A stretch of 29,088 nucleotides of DNA from JBEVNX01 sp040507895 (GTDB lineage: Bacteria; Desulfobacterota; Binatia; JACPRU01). Made by a program: the position numbers and the translations under genes. The stretch is taken from NCBI GenBank assembly GCA_040507895.1, contig JBEVNX010000038.1:1-29088 (forward strand), in the 5' to 3' direction. The notes below the pieces were generated by a model, which was not told the DNA's origin, did no database searches, and was given only the letters and a program-made list of their open reading frames with translations. Below, in pieces: positions 7,719-14,650 of the stretch (its first letter is position 1; every line of letters begins with the position of its first letter).

Positions 7719-8348
7719 ATGGAACCGCTACAGCAACTCGGTCTTGCAATGGGTACCGCTTGGACGTCGGGGATCAACCTCTATGCCACGGTCGCCACGC
7801 TCGGCATTGCCCAAGCCTCTGGCCTCGTTCAACTGCCGCCGGGCCTCGAAGTACTCGCGAATCCAGCCGTCATCACCATCGCCGTCGTCATGTATTTCGT
7901 GGAGTTCTTCGCCGATAAGGTCCCGTTCGCGGATACGGGGTGGGACGCCTTGCACACGTTCATACGCGTGCCGGCCGGCGCGCTCCTGGCTGCCCGCGCC
8001 CTTGGGCCGACGAACCCCGCGCTCGAAGTGGTCGCGGCACTTGCCGGTGGCAGCGTCGCGCTCGCCGCCCACGGAACGAAAGCCACCGCGCGGCTGGCAA
8101 TCAATACGAGCCCCGAACCGTTTACCAACTGGGCGGCCAGCATCGCCGAGGACATCGTGGCGTTTCTCGGCGTCTGGGCAGCGCTTCAGCATCCCTACGT
8201 GATGCTCGCGCTGGTGGGCCTGTTCCTCGGGCTATCGATCTATCTGGTGCCGAAGATCCTTCGCGGCCTGCGTACGATGTTTCGCAAGCTCTTCGGCAGA
8301 GATCACGGCGACGCCGCCGACTCGCCACCGCTATCGGCGCATCCGTAG
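7719..8348 (+). CDS. DUF4126-family membrane protein
   Basis: A 209-residue integral membrane protein that I recognise as DUF4126. The family pattern is visible in SGINLYATVATLGIA near the N-terminus, VEFFADKVPFADTGWDALHTFIRVPAGALLAA, and the Gly/Ala-rich segment AALAGGSVALAAHGTKATARLAINTSPEPFTNW. About five hydrophobic segments are likely. The function is unknown. A strong GGGGAGG lies 4 bases before the ATG. It follows mlaC after 128 bp, a gap containing a weak -10-like TATTCT (7677-7682) but no clear -35 box or terminator, so it may or may not be read from the mla promoter. Confidence 0.85.
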   Translation: MEPLQQLGLAMGTAWTSGINLYATVATLGIAQASGLVQLPPGLEVLANPAVITIAVVMYFVEFFADKVPFADTGWDALHTFIRVPAGALLAARALGPTNPALEVVAALAGGSVALAAHGTKATARLAINTSPEPFTNWAASIAEDIVAFLGVWAALQHPYVMLALVGLFLGLSIYLVPKILRGLRTMFRKLFGRDHGDAADSPPLSAHP

Positions 8349-8498
8349 GTCGGGCGGTCGGCGGGGTCGCTGACCGCAGCCGTCACGGCGCCTTCTTGAT
8401 GGTCGTTCCAGCTTCGACGTGAAGCTCGCGAACCAGCCTAGCCGCCAGCGCTTCGAAGGCGGCTTGCGGGGGCTTCGATCCGTGCGCAGAATCCTCGC

Positions 8499-9341
8499 AT
8501 GCCCGCGGAGCCGATTCCCGCCGCAACCGTGGTCCTACTGCGCGATGCGCCGCGCGGGCCGGAAGTGCTGATGGTGCGCCGTCACGAGCGAGCCGGTGAT
8601 TTCGCGGGCGCGAGCGTCTTTCCCGGTGGGGTCGTCGATGCCTCCGACGCCGACCCCTGTCTCGCCCCGGCCGCCAGCGGGTTCTCTCTCGAGCGAGCGC
8701 TCGTGGCCCTCGGCGAACCGCTCGAAGAGACCGAAACGCGCGCACTCTACGTCGCTGCGTGTCGCGAGCTCTTCGAGGAGGCCGGCCTGTTGCTCGCTCA
8801 CGGGGTCGATGAACGCAGCTTTCGTCGCCTCTGCGAGCTTCGCCCAGCACTCCAGGCCGGCACCGAGCAGCTACGGATGGCGCTGGCACGCGAGGGCTGC
8901 GTGTTGGCGCTCGCGCGGCTGACGCCGTTCGCTCGCTGGATCACTCCGGAGTTCCAGAAGAGGCGGTGGGACACTCGCTTCTTCGTCGCCGAAGCCCCCG
9001 AGGGCCAGACCGCGGAGTGCGACGGCACGGAGACGAGCGAGGCGGTCTGGCTGGCCCCCGCGGCGGCCCTCGACGCCTACCGAGCGGGCGAGCACCTGCT
9101 GGCGCCGCCGACGTTTCGCGTCCTCGAAGACCTTTGCGGCTTTTCGACTGCCACCGGAGCCTGCGCCGCGCTAGGCTCCGCCGGCCCTCCCCGACCCATC
9201 CTCCCCATGCCGCTGCGCGATGCTCCCATTCTGACGATGGTGTATCCGGGTGACCGCGACTATCCCGGGAGAGGCGGCCACGGCCTCAACCGTCTCGTTC
9301 TCGACGGCGGCCGCTGGAAGAGCCAGCGCTCGACCGGTTGA
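8499..9341 (+). CDS. Nudix hydrolase (NUDT19-like)
   Basis: A 280-residue Nudix protein. The N-terminus (AATVVLLRDAPRGPEVLMVRRHE) is the typical first strands of the fold, then FAGASVFPGGVVDASD. The Nudix box is in the helix containing ACRELFEEAGLLLA, preceded by the acidic EETETRAL. A long insert lies between the PGG segment and the Nudix helix, as in the NUDT19 coenzyme-A diphosphatase group. RFFVAEAPEGQTAECDGTETSEAVWL follows. The substrate is likely a nucleotide or CoA derivative, but not determinable here. The final 56 bases overlap, convergently, the end of the minus-strand peptidase gene. No strong ribosome site is visible at the chosen ATG. Confidence 0.85.
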   Translation: MPAEPIPAATVVLLRDAPRGPEVLMVRRHERAGDFAGASVFPGGVVDASDADPCLAPAASGFSLERALVALGEPLEETETRALYVAACRELFEEAGLLLAHGVDERSFRRLCELRPALQAGTEQLRMALAREGCVLALARLTPFARWITPEFQKRRWDTRFFVAEAPEGQTAECDGTETSEAVWLAPAAALDAYRAGEHLLAPPTFRVLEDLCGFSTATGACAALGSAGPPRPILPMPLRDAPILTMVYPGDRDYPGRGGHGLNRLVLDGGRWKSQRSTG

Positions 9342-9960
9342 AGAGATCGAGCTGTTGCACCATCCCTGGAGGCTCGGTTACGCCTGGCCCGCCGGGTCTG
9401 CGCGGGTGGCGTCCTCCCGGGATCGTCGCTCCGCTCTCCTCGAGTGCGCGCAGCAATGAGGACTCGCGAGCGTGGAACCCGAGCGTGTGGAGGGAGTGCG
9501 GCAGGTCGAGGATCGTCATGTCGACGTGGTGGCAGACCTCGTGAAGGAGAGTGCGCAGAAAGGTGCGCGGCTTGACCACCTGTGCATTCGCGGCCGTCAG
9601 CATCCACACCCGAATCTCGCACTCCCCGTTCTCGAAGCGCGTGTAGAGGCCGTGGAACTCGCTCTGCCCTCTGCGGGGCCGGGCGCGTAGCACCTTGACG
9701 CGCGGCACGGCCGCCGGCGCGCGCCGGCTACGACCGCCGAGCGAGGCGCAGACGTCGTCGACGAGCCTCTGAGCCGCTCTACGCACCTGGGCCAGCGCGC
9801 CGTCCTCGAGGGCGTGGACCACTTCGTCGGCGGCCACCCCGAGCGCCGCGGCGGGTGTCAGCGGCAGGGTGCGCCGCGCGTCGGAGCGGTCGTACTCCCG
9901 CTTCTGTTCGGCGCTCAACCGTCGATAGAACGAGAGACGCCGGGGCTCATCGGGCTTCAC
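9286..9960 (-). CDS. Putative zincin-like metallopeptidase with HEVCH motif
   Basis: I do not recognise a named family for this 224-residue protein. The central part is well ordered: VPRVKVLRAR, GLYTRFENGECEIRVWMLTAA, then PRTFLRTLLHEVCHHVDM with an HExxH zinc motif at residues 140-144. DLPHSLHTLGFHARESSLLRAL follows, where His161 or Glu166 could be the third zinc ligand. The arrangement of strands, HExxH helix and HxxGFxxR segment recalls SprT-like zincins. There is no signal peptide, so it is probably cytoplasmic. The tail after residue 180 is Gly/Pro/Arg-rich. It starts at GTG with a GTGA overlap with the truA stop, so it is translationally coupled to truA and likely the last gene of the leu transcript. 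Confidence 0.65.
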   Translation of the reverse strand: MKPDEPRRLSFYRRLSAEQKREYDRSDARRTLPLTPAAALGVAADEVVHALEDGALAQVRRAAQRLVDDVCASLGGRSRRAPAAVPRVKVLRARPRRGQSEFHGLYTRFENGECEIRVWMLTAANAQVVKPRTFLRTLLHEVCHHVDMTILDLPHSLHTLGFHARESSLLRALEESGATIPGGRHPRRPGGPGVTEPPGMVQQLDLFNRSSAGSSSGRRRERDG

Positions 9961-10715
9961 GACAGGCCCGCCGCAAAGAGTCGGTCGTACTCGACTCTCA
10001 CGAGGCACAGACCATGCGCGGGAGCCGTGGCTCCGGCTCGGGTACGGTCGCGGGCCGCCAGCAGCGTGAGGAAGTCGTCGCGCGCCCGCTCCCCCGTTCC
10101 CACCTCGACCAGCGTCCCCACGACGTTCCGTACCATGTGGCGTAGAAAGGCAGTCGCTTCGACGCGGTAGACGACTTCGTCGCCCGCCGTCTCGCAGGTG
10201 CTCGCCAAGACCCGCCGAACCGGATTCTCGGCGTCGCAGTCCGCGGCTTGAAACGAGCTGAAGTCGTGCTCGCCGACGAGCACCGCAGCAGCTTCCGTCA
10301 TCGCCGCGGCGTCGAGCGGCCGGTGTACGTGCCAGGCATGGCGGCGGGTGAATGGAGACGGCCACGGCGCGTTGTGGATGCGGTATTCGTAACGGCGGCT
10401 GCGAGCATCGCGGCGAGGATCGAAATCGTCAGCGACGGGTCCCACCTGTCGCGCGACGATCCCGGGACCGCAGAGCGCATTGAGCGCTCGCTGGAGGCGA
10501 GCGCAGTCGGCCGCCCGCACGGTGGAAAAAGCCGCCACCTGGCCACGCGCATGCACACCCGCATCCGTGCGGCCGGCCGCCTCGATCCGCACGCGCTCGC
10601 CGAGAATCGTCGCCAGCGCCCCTTCGAGGGATCCCTGCACGGTGATGAGATCCGGCTGCACCTGCCAGCCGTGGTAGTCGGTCCCGTCGTACTCGAGAAC
10701 CATGCCGATCCGCAT
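9957..10715 (-). CDS. truA: tRNA pseudouridine(38-40) synthase TruA
   Basis: A 252-residue TruA, which isomerises U38-U40 in the anticodon arm of tRNAs. Motifs are YDGTDYHGWQVQPDLITVQGSLE, the catalytic segment EAAGRTDAGVHARGQVAAF with the nucleophilic Asp, RRYEYRIHNA, and FLRHMVRNVVGTLVEVG. The ATG at 10715 fits the usual N-terminus; a GTG 12 bases earlier is in frame but has less support. The gene is 12 bp downstream of the Usg-like gene and overlaps the peptidase gene by GTGA. The neighbourhood usg-truA is also found in E. coli. Confidence 0.95.
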   Translation of the reverse strand: MRIGMVLEYDGTDYHGWQVQPDLITVQGSLEGALATILGERVRIEAAGRTDAGVHARGQVAAFSTVRAADCARLQRALNALCGPGIVARQVGPVADDFDPRRDARSRRYEYRIHNAPWPSPFTRRHAWHVHRPLDAAAMTEAAAVLVGEHDFSSFQAADCDAENPVRRVLASTCETAGDEVVYRVEATAFLRHMVRNVVGTLVEVGTGERARDDFLTLLAARDRTRAGATAPAHGLCLVRVEYDRLFAAGLS

Positions 10716-10727
10716 GGCCGACCCCAC

Positions 10728-11723
10728 TCAGTGCTTCAGCAAGATCCCTTCGGCGAGAGAGACGGCTACGAGCGCCGCGCCCTGCCGAACGTTGTCTCCC
10801 AGCGCCCAAAAGTGCAGCCAGCGAGGATCGTTCACGTCCTGGCGGAGACCTACGACGTGGATCGCGTCGACGCCGATCGCGTCGAGCGTGCTAACCTCAG
10901 CGCCCGTGACCTCGTCCGCCGTGACCACCAGGGACGGCGCTCCACGCAGCGCGTCCCGCACCTTGTCGAGCTCAACGGGCGAAGCGAGTTCCAGGGACAA
11001 GGCCGCAGCTTGACCGTGGAACATCGGCACCCGGGCAACGTGTAGCGCGAGCAGTGACGAGAGTTCCGTAAGCGCGGCGACTTCCGCCGACACGCGCGCC
11101 GCGACCGGCGACTTGGGCGCCAGCGGGGTGCAACGAAAAGCCCCCTCGGAAGCGCTCGCTTCTTCCTCTCCCCGAAGGCTCAGAAGGGCGATCGATTGCT
11201 CGCTCAAGCGCTCCACTGCTGCGTGGCCGAACGCGGACGCGGAGACCAACAGAGTGGCGATCACATGAATCGGCGGCGCCGCCGCCGCACCCAGCGCGCG
11301 GAGCGGCGCCACGATCATGCGCGTGAGTGGATCCGGCACCCGAACCCACAGGCCGCCGCGCGCGGTGCGCGGCGCGGCTCCGAGATCGGCCGCCCCGAGC
11401 AGGAGCGGTACGTCGTCGAGGCCGCCGGGCGCGAGGTCTATGACCAGAGCACCGCCCTCAGCGAGATTCGCCGCGACGCCGCGGCTCACCTCCGGCGGCG
11501 CGCAGAGAAAGGCCACATCGACCTCCGGTATCTCCGCGGGAAGCGTGTCGACAGGCCTCTCCCGTTGGCCGAAATCGAGTGTCGCGCCCGCGGATGCCCG
11601 CGAAGCGTAGAGCGCAAGGGTGCCGACTGGGAAGCTCCGCTCGTCGAGAAGCGCCACGATCTCGCGGCCAACCAGGCCCGTGGCACCGATCACCGCGACC
11701 CGCAATGCGCGCGAGTCGCTCAC
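10728..11723 (-). CDS. usg: Usg-like aspartate-semialdehyde dehydrogenase paralogue lacking the active site
   Basis: A 331-residue protein with the ASADH fold: N-terminal nucleotide-binding VAVIGATGLVGREIVALL, FCAPPEVS-like region (FLCAPPEVS), and C-terminal FWALGDNVRQGAALVAVSLAE. Where genuine enzymes have the catalytic NCS/NCT cysteine it reads VRVPDPLTRM (residues 127-136), and where they have the catalytic GHS histidine it reads RVPMFHGQAA (231-240). Only two cysteines exist (74 and 198) and neither is at the active site. This matches the Usg-1 paralogue group (E. coli Usg reads VPDSLT at the same place). Automatic annotation would call it asd, but it is probably not catalytic. It starts at GTG in a GTGA overlap with leuB and precedes truA. 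Confidence 0.8.
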   Translation of the reverse strand: MSDSRALRVAVIGATGLVGREIVALLDERSFPVGTLALYASRASAGATLDFGQRERPVDTLPAEIPEVDVAFLCAPPEVSRGVAANLAEGGALVIDLAPGGLDDVPLLLGAADLGAAPRTARGGLWVRVPDPLTRMIVAPLRALGAAAAPPIHVIATLLVSASAFGHAAVERLSEQSIALLSLRGEEEASASEGAFRCTPLAPKSPVAARVSAEVAALTELSSLLALHVARVPMFHGQAAALSLELASPVELDKVRDALRGAPSLVVTADEVTGAEVSTLDAIGVDAIHVVGLRQDVNDPRWLHFWALGDNVRQGAALVAVSLAEGILLKH

Positions 11724-12811
11724 GCTCCGAGCGCCGCGACCACCGCGCGGCCCATCTCGACAGTGCCGATCGTCCGAGCGCGAGCCTCGGCGATGTCGGG
11801 CGTGCGCCAACCGTCCCCGAGCACTCGACGAACGGCCCCCTCGACGCGCGCCGCCTGCGCCTCCGCGCCCAGAGAATGGCGCAGCATCATCGCGACCGAA
11901 AGGATCGTCGCGAGTGGATTGGCCTTGTCCTGCCCGGCGATGTCGGGCGCGCTCCCGTGAATCGGCTCGTAGAGCCCGCGCGGTTTGTCGAAGCGATTCC
12001 TGCCGTCGCCGAGCGAAGCCGAAGGCAACAGGCCCATCGAGCCCGATAGCATGGCCGCCTCGTCCGTGAGGATGTCCCCGAACAGGTTCTCGGTGACAAT
12101 CACGTCGAAGTCACGGGGCCGACGGATCAGGTGCATGGCCATGGCATCGACGAGCACGTGCTCGAAGGCGACGTCGGGGTACTCGCGCGCCACCTCGCCC
12201 GCCACTTCCCGCCACAGACGCGAAGTCGACAACACGTTGGCCTTGTCGACCGAAGACACTTTCTTGCGCCGTAGGCGTGCGAGATCGAAGGCCGCCTTCA
12301 CCACGCGGCGGACTTCGCCCTCGTGATACGGCATCGTGTCCACGGCCTCCCGCCCGTTCGAACCGGTGCGGCGCGCGCTCGGCTGTCCGAAGTAGATGCC
12401 TCCGGTGAGCTCGCGCACGACCATTAAGTCGACACCCTCCACCACCTTGCGCTTCAACGTCGAGGCGTCGACGAGCTCCGCGAAGACGTGGACGGGACGC
12501 AGGTTGGCGAAGAGTCCCAAACCCTTGCGAAGCGCGAAGAGCGCTTGCTCGGGGCGTACCGAGGCGCGCGGGTCGTCCCACTTCGGGCCGCCGACCGCGC
12601 CGAGGAGAAGCGCATCTGCGGATTTCGCCTGCTCGAGCACCTCTGGGCGGATCGCCGCTCCGTGCGCGTCGATCGACGCGCCGCCGACGCTCGCCTCGGC
12701 GAGCTCGACGTCGATGCCGCGGCCCGTCACTGCCCGCAGCACCGCCACCGCCTGACTCGTGACCTCGGGGCCGATGCCGTCGCCCGGAAGGACGAGAACC
12801 TTCGCCTCCAA
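11720..12811 (-). CDS. leuB: 3-isopropylmalate dehydrogenase
   Basis: A 363-residue LeuB, which oxidatively decarboxylates 3-isopropylmalate in leucine synthesis using NAD. Motifs: VLVLPGDGIGPEV at the start, LLGAVGGPKWDD, the substrate-binding segment LFANLRPVH, DLMVVRELTGGIYFGQP, the catalytic lysine region SSVDKANVL, and PIHGSAPDIAGQDKANPLATILS near the end. The start codon is TTG at 12811 with GAGGAGG just upstream; there is no nearer ATG or GTG that keeps the N-terminus. It lies 13 bp after leuA and overlaps the Usg-like gene, so it should be controlled by the leuA attenuator. Confidence 0.95.
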   Translation of the reverse strand: MEAKVLVLPGDGIGPEVTSQAVAVLRAVTGRGIDVELAEASVGGASIDAHGAAIRPEVLEQAKSADALLLGAVGGPKWDDPRASVRPEQALFALRKGLGLFANLRPVHVFAELVDASTLKRKVVEGVDLMVVRELTGGIYFGQPSARRTGSNGREAVDTMPYHEGEVRRVVKAAFDLARLRRKKVSSVDKANVLSTSRLWREVAGEVAREYPDVAFEHVLVDAMAMHLIRRPRDFDVIVTENLFGDILTDEAAMLSGSMGLLPSASLGDGRNRFDKPRGLYEPIHGSAPDIAGQDKANPLATILSVAMMLRHSLGAEAQAARVEGAVRRVLGDGWRTPDIAEARARTIGTVEMGRAVVAALGA

Positions 12812-12824
12812 TCCGCCTCCTCTT

Positions 12825-14393
12825 TTAGGGTCCGACGCTTTGCATCTGCCGCTGATAGCGCTTGCGATGCTCGAGCTTGTTCAACGCGTTCACGAAGGCC
12901 AGGGCGCTCGCCATGATGATGTCGGTGTGCGCACCCTGGCCCGCGACCGCCATGCCGCTCTCGCGGACCAAGCAGGACACTTCGCCCTGCGCGTCCGTGC
13001 CGCCCGTGATCGAGCTCACGCCGAAACGATCGAGCTGGAGCTCGGGCCCCCCGGCGATCTTCTTGATCGCCTTGTAGCAGGCGTCCACCATGCCGTCGCC
13101 CGTGGCGTGGTCGATGCGCTCCTCTCCGTCAACGCGCAGCTTCACGGTGGCGTGCGGTACCGCCATGCTCGAAGACGTCACGTTCAGATAGACGAGCTCG
13201 TAACGCTCGGGAATGCGCGTGGCCTCTCCGGCCATCAGCGACAGCAGGTCCTCGTCGTAGATATTCTTCTTGCGGTCGGCGAGCGCCTTGAAGCGTTCGA
13301 ACGCCTTGTTCATGTCCATCTGCCCCGGCTCGACTCCCAACGCCTTCAGACGGTCGGTGAAGGCGTGCCTCCCGGAATGCTTGCCGAGAACGATCCGGTT
13401 CGACTGCAGCCCTACGGTCTCGGGCTTCATGATCTCGTAGGTCTCCCGATACTTGAGGACGCCGTCCTGATGGATGCCGGACTCGTGCGCGAAGGCGTTG
13501 TCGCCGACGATGGGCTTATTGATCGGGATCGGCTGGCCGATGATTTGCGAGAGCAAGCGGCTGGTGGGGTAGATTTGCTCGCTGACGATGCCGGTATCGA
13601 CGGCGGCGAACACGTCGCGGCGCGTGCGGATCGCCATCACCACTTCCTCGAGCGAGGTGTTGCCGGCGCGCTCGCCGATGCCGTTCACCGTGCATTCGAT
13701 CTGCCGGGCGCCGCCCATGACCGCCGCCAACGAGTTCGCCACGGCCATGCCGAGGTCGTTGTGGCAGTGGGTGCTCCAGACCACTCGATCCGCGCCCGGG
13801 GTCTTTTCGATCAGATTGCGGAACAGCTCGGTAGTCCGCTCGGGAATCGCGTAGCCTGTGGTGTCCGGGACGTTGACGGTGCTTGCACCCACGGCGATCA
13901 CGGCGCCGAATACCTCCACCAAATAGTCGAAATCGCTCCGCGAGGCGTCCTCTGCGGAAAACTCCACATAGTCGAGATGCTTCTTTGCAAACGAGACCGC
14001 CCAGACGGCGGCGTCGACGACCTCTTGGCGGCTCATCCGCAGCTTGTGCTTGAGATGAATGTCCGAAGTGGCGATGACGATGAGGATGCCGGGATGGGCG
14101 GCCTTCTCCACCGCTTTGAGCGCGCGCATGATATCGCCTTCCCGGGTTCGGCAAAGCGACAGTACGACCGGGCGCTTGACGGCCGCCGCGACCTTGGAGA
14201 CGGCCTCGAAATCGCCCTCCGAAGACGCCGCAAACCCGGCCTCGATGACGTCGACGCCGAGCTTCTCGAGCTGGCGCGCCATCATCAGCTTCTCTTCGAC
14301 GTTCATCGTCGCGCCGGGCGATTGCTCGCCGTCGCGCAGCGTCGTGTCGAAGATTTGCACTCGCTGCGGGGTCGTGTGAGTCTCTGCGCTCAT
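12825..14393 (-). CDS. leuA: 2-isopropylmalate synthase
   Basis: A 522-residue LeuA, the first committed enzyme of leucine synthesis (acetyl-CoA plus 2-oxoisovalerate). The catalytic TIM barrel opens with FDTTLRDGEQSPGATM. The metal-binding HCHNDLGMAVANSLAA and GERAGNTSLEEVVMAIRTR are present, then the ESGIHQDGVLK segment. The C-terminal leucine-sensing regulatory domain is intact, ending near ALAFVNALNKLEHRK, so feedback inhibition is expected. The ATG at 14393 has GGAGGG 8 bases upstream; the in-frame GTG nine bases earlier would sit on that site. It is preceded by a leader peptide and attenuator (14427-14608) and followed after 13 bp by leuB. Confidence 0.97.
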   Translation of the reverse strand: MSAETHTTPQRVQIFDTTLRDGEQSPGATMNVEEKLMMARQLEKLGVDVIEAGFAASSEGDFEAVSKVAAAVKRPVVLSLCRTREGDIMRALKAVEKAAHPGILIVIATSDIHLKHKLRMSRQEVVDAAVWAVSFAKKHLDYVEFSAEDASRSDFDYLVEVFGAVIAVGASTVNVPDTTGYAIPERTTELFRNLIEKTPGADRVVWSTHCHNDLGMAVANSLAAVMGGARQIECTVNGIGERAGNTSLEEVVMAIRTRRDVFAAVDTGIVSEQIYPTSRLLSQIIGQPIPINKPIVGDNAFAHESGIHQDGVLKYRETYEIMKPETVGLQSNRIVLGKHSGRHAFTDRLKALGVEPGQMDMNKAFERFKALADRKKNIYDEDLLSLMAGEATRIPERYELVYLNVTSSSMAVPHATVKLRVDGEERIDHATGDGMVDACYKAIKKIAGGPELQLDRFGVSSITGGTDAQGEVSCLVRESGMAVAGQGAHTDIIMASALAFVNALNKLEHRKRYQRQMQSVGP

Positions 14394-14426
14394 GTCGTTC
14401 ACCCTCCTTTGGGTTGCGTCCGAAAC

Positions 14427-14457
14427 AAAAAAGCTACGGGGGAGAGCCGCCCGTAGC
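14427..14457 (-). terminator. Intrinsic terminator of the leuA attenuator
   Basis: On the minus strand an 8-bp perfect stem, GCTACGGG (14457-14450) with CCCGTAGC (14440-14433), encloses a 9-base loop and runs straight into six T residues (14432-14427). It lies 34 bases before the leuA start and after the leader peptide stop, the standard position of an attenuator terminator. Its 5' arm overlaps segment 3 of the competing structure, so it can only form when that pairing does not. Confidence 0.88.
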
Positions 14458-14545
14458 CTCGCGCTGCCTGGTCACGGGCGGTTCCTTCCGCCCATGACGT
14501 CCTTCCGTTCTATCCGCTGAAACCCCGGTCGGACGCAATGGGCGG
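14447..14545 (-). promoter_or_regulatory. Leucine attenuator: alternating antiterminator segments
   Basis: Four 8-base segments alternate in complementarity along the minus-strand RNA. Segment 0, CCGCCCAT (14545-14538), lies within the leader peptide just after its last leucine codons. Segment 1 is ATGGGCGG (14495-14488), segment 2 CCGCCCGT (14481-14474) and segment 3 ACGGGCGG (14454-14447). 0:1 and 2:3 pair perfectly. 1:2 pairs over 10 bp with one U-G when extended, around a 6-base loop. Segment 3 overlaps the terminator's 5' arm. Inferred logic: a ribosome stalled at Leu codons leaves 0 free to take 1, releasing 2 to take 3, so transcription continues. A ribosome reaching the stop covers 0, so 1:2 and then the terminator form. 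Confidence 0.8.
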
Positions 14546-14608
14546 GGCACTAAGCAGCAGGCCCCGAAGCCCGAGAAGGAGCAGCAGTCCGGTCGCGGTC
14601 CCGTTCAT
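14510..14608 (-). CDS. leuL: Leucine-rich leader peptide of the leu operon
   Basis: A 32-codon frame from ATG (14608) to TAG (14510). It contains nine leucine codons in three groups: five consecutive (codons 8-12), one (14) and three consecutive (17-19). This is the composition expected of a leucine-sensing leader peptide and has no other obvious role. No clear Shine-Dalgarno precedes the ATG; the likely transcription start is only about 10 bases upstream, so initiation may be nearly leaderless. The codons after the last leucine group (Pro22-Pro23-Ile24) encode segment 0 of the attenuator, which ties ribosome position to RNA folding. Confidence 0.82.
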   Translation of the reverse strand: MNGTATGLLLLLGLRGLLLSAPPIASDRGFSG

Positions 14609-14621
14609 CACAACGCGGCCA

Positions 14622-14650
14622 GCATTACTGGCGGCTTGCGGCGTTGTCAA
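14622..14650 (-). promoter_or_regulatory. Promoter of the leu operon
   Basis: On the minus strand a consensus TTGACA -35 box lies at 14650-14645. The -10 box is less certain: AGTAAT after 15 bases (14629-14624) or TAATGC after 17 (14627-14622). Either places the transcription start roughly 7-10 bases before the leader peptide ATG. The TGA inside TTGACA is the pssA stop codon, so the promoter begins exactly where the upstream gene ends. Confidence 0.6.

Noticed and set aside
8383..8498. Possible end of a minus-strand protein (FEALAARLVREL... IKKAP)
   Set aside because: The segment looks protein-like, but it has no start codon of its own and the frame continues only as a shadow inside the Nudix gene. 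It could be a gene relic, which I cannot support.
10728..11723. Calling this gene a functional asd
   Set aside because: The catalytic Cys and His positions are Pro and Gln, so the enzymatic name is not supported.
12759..14456. Plus-strand 565-codon open frame antisense to leuA
   Set aside because: LeuA on the other strand has all family motifs; the plus-strand frame is His/Arg/Asp-rich mirror sequence and extends through the leader terminator.
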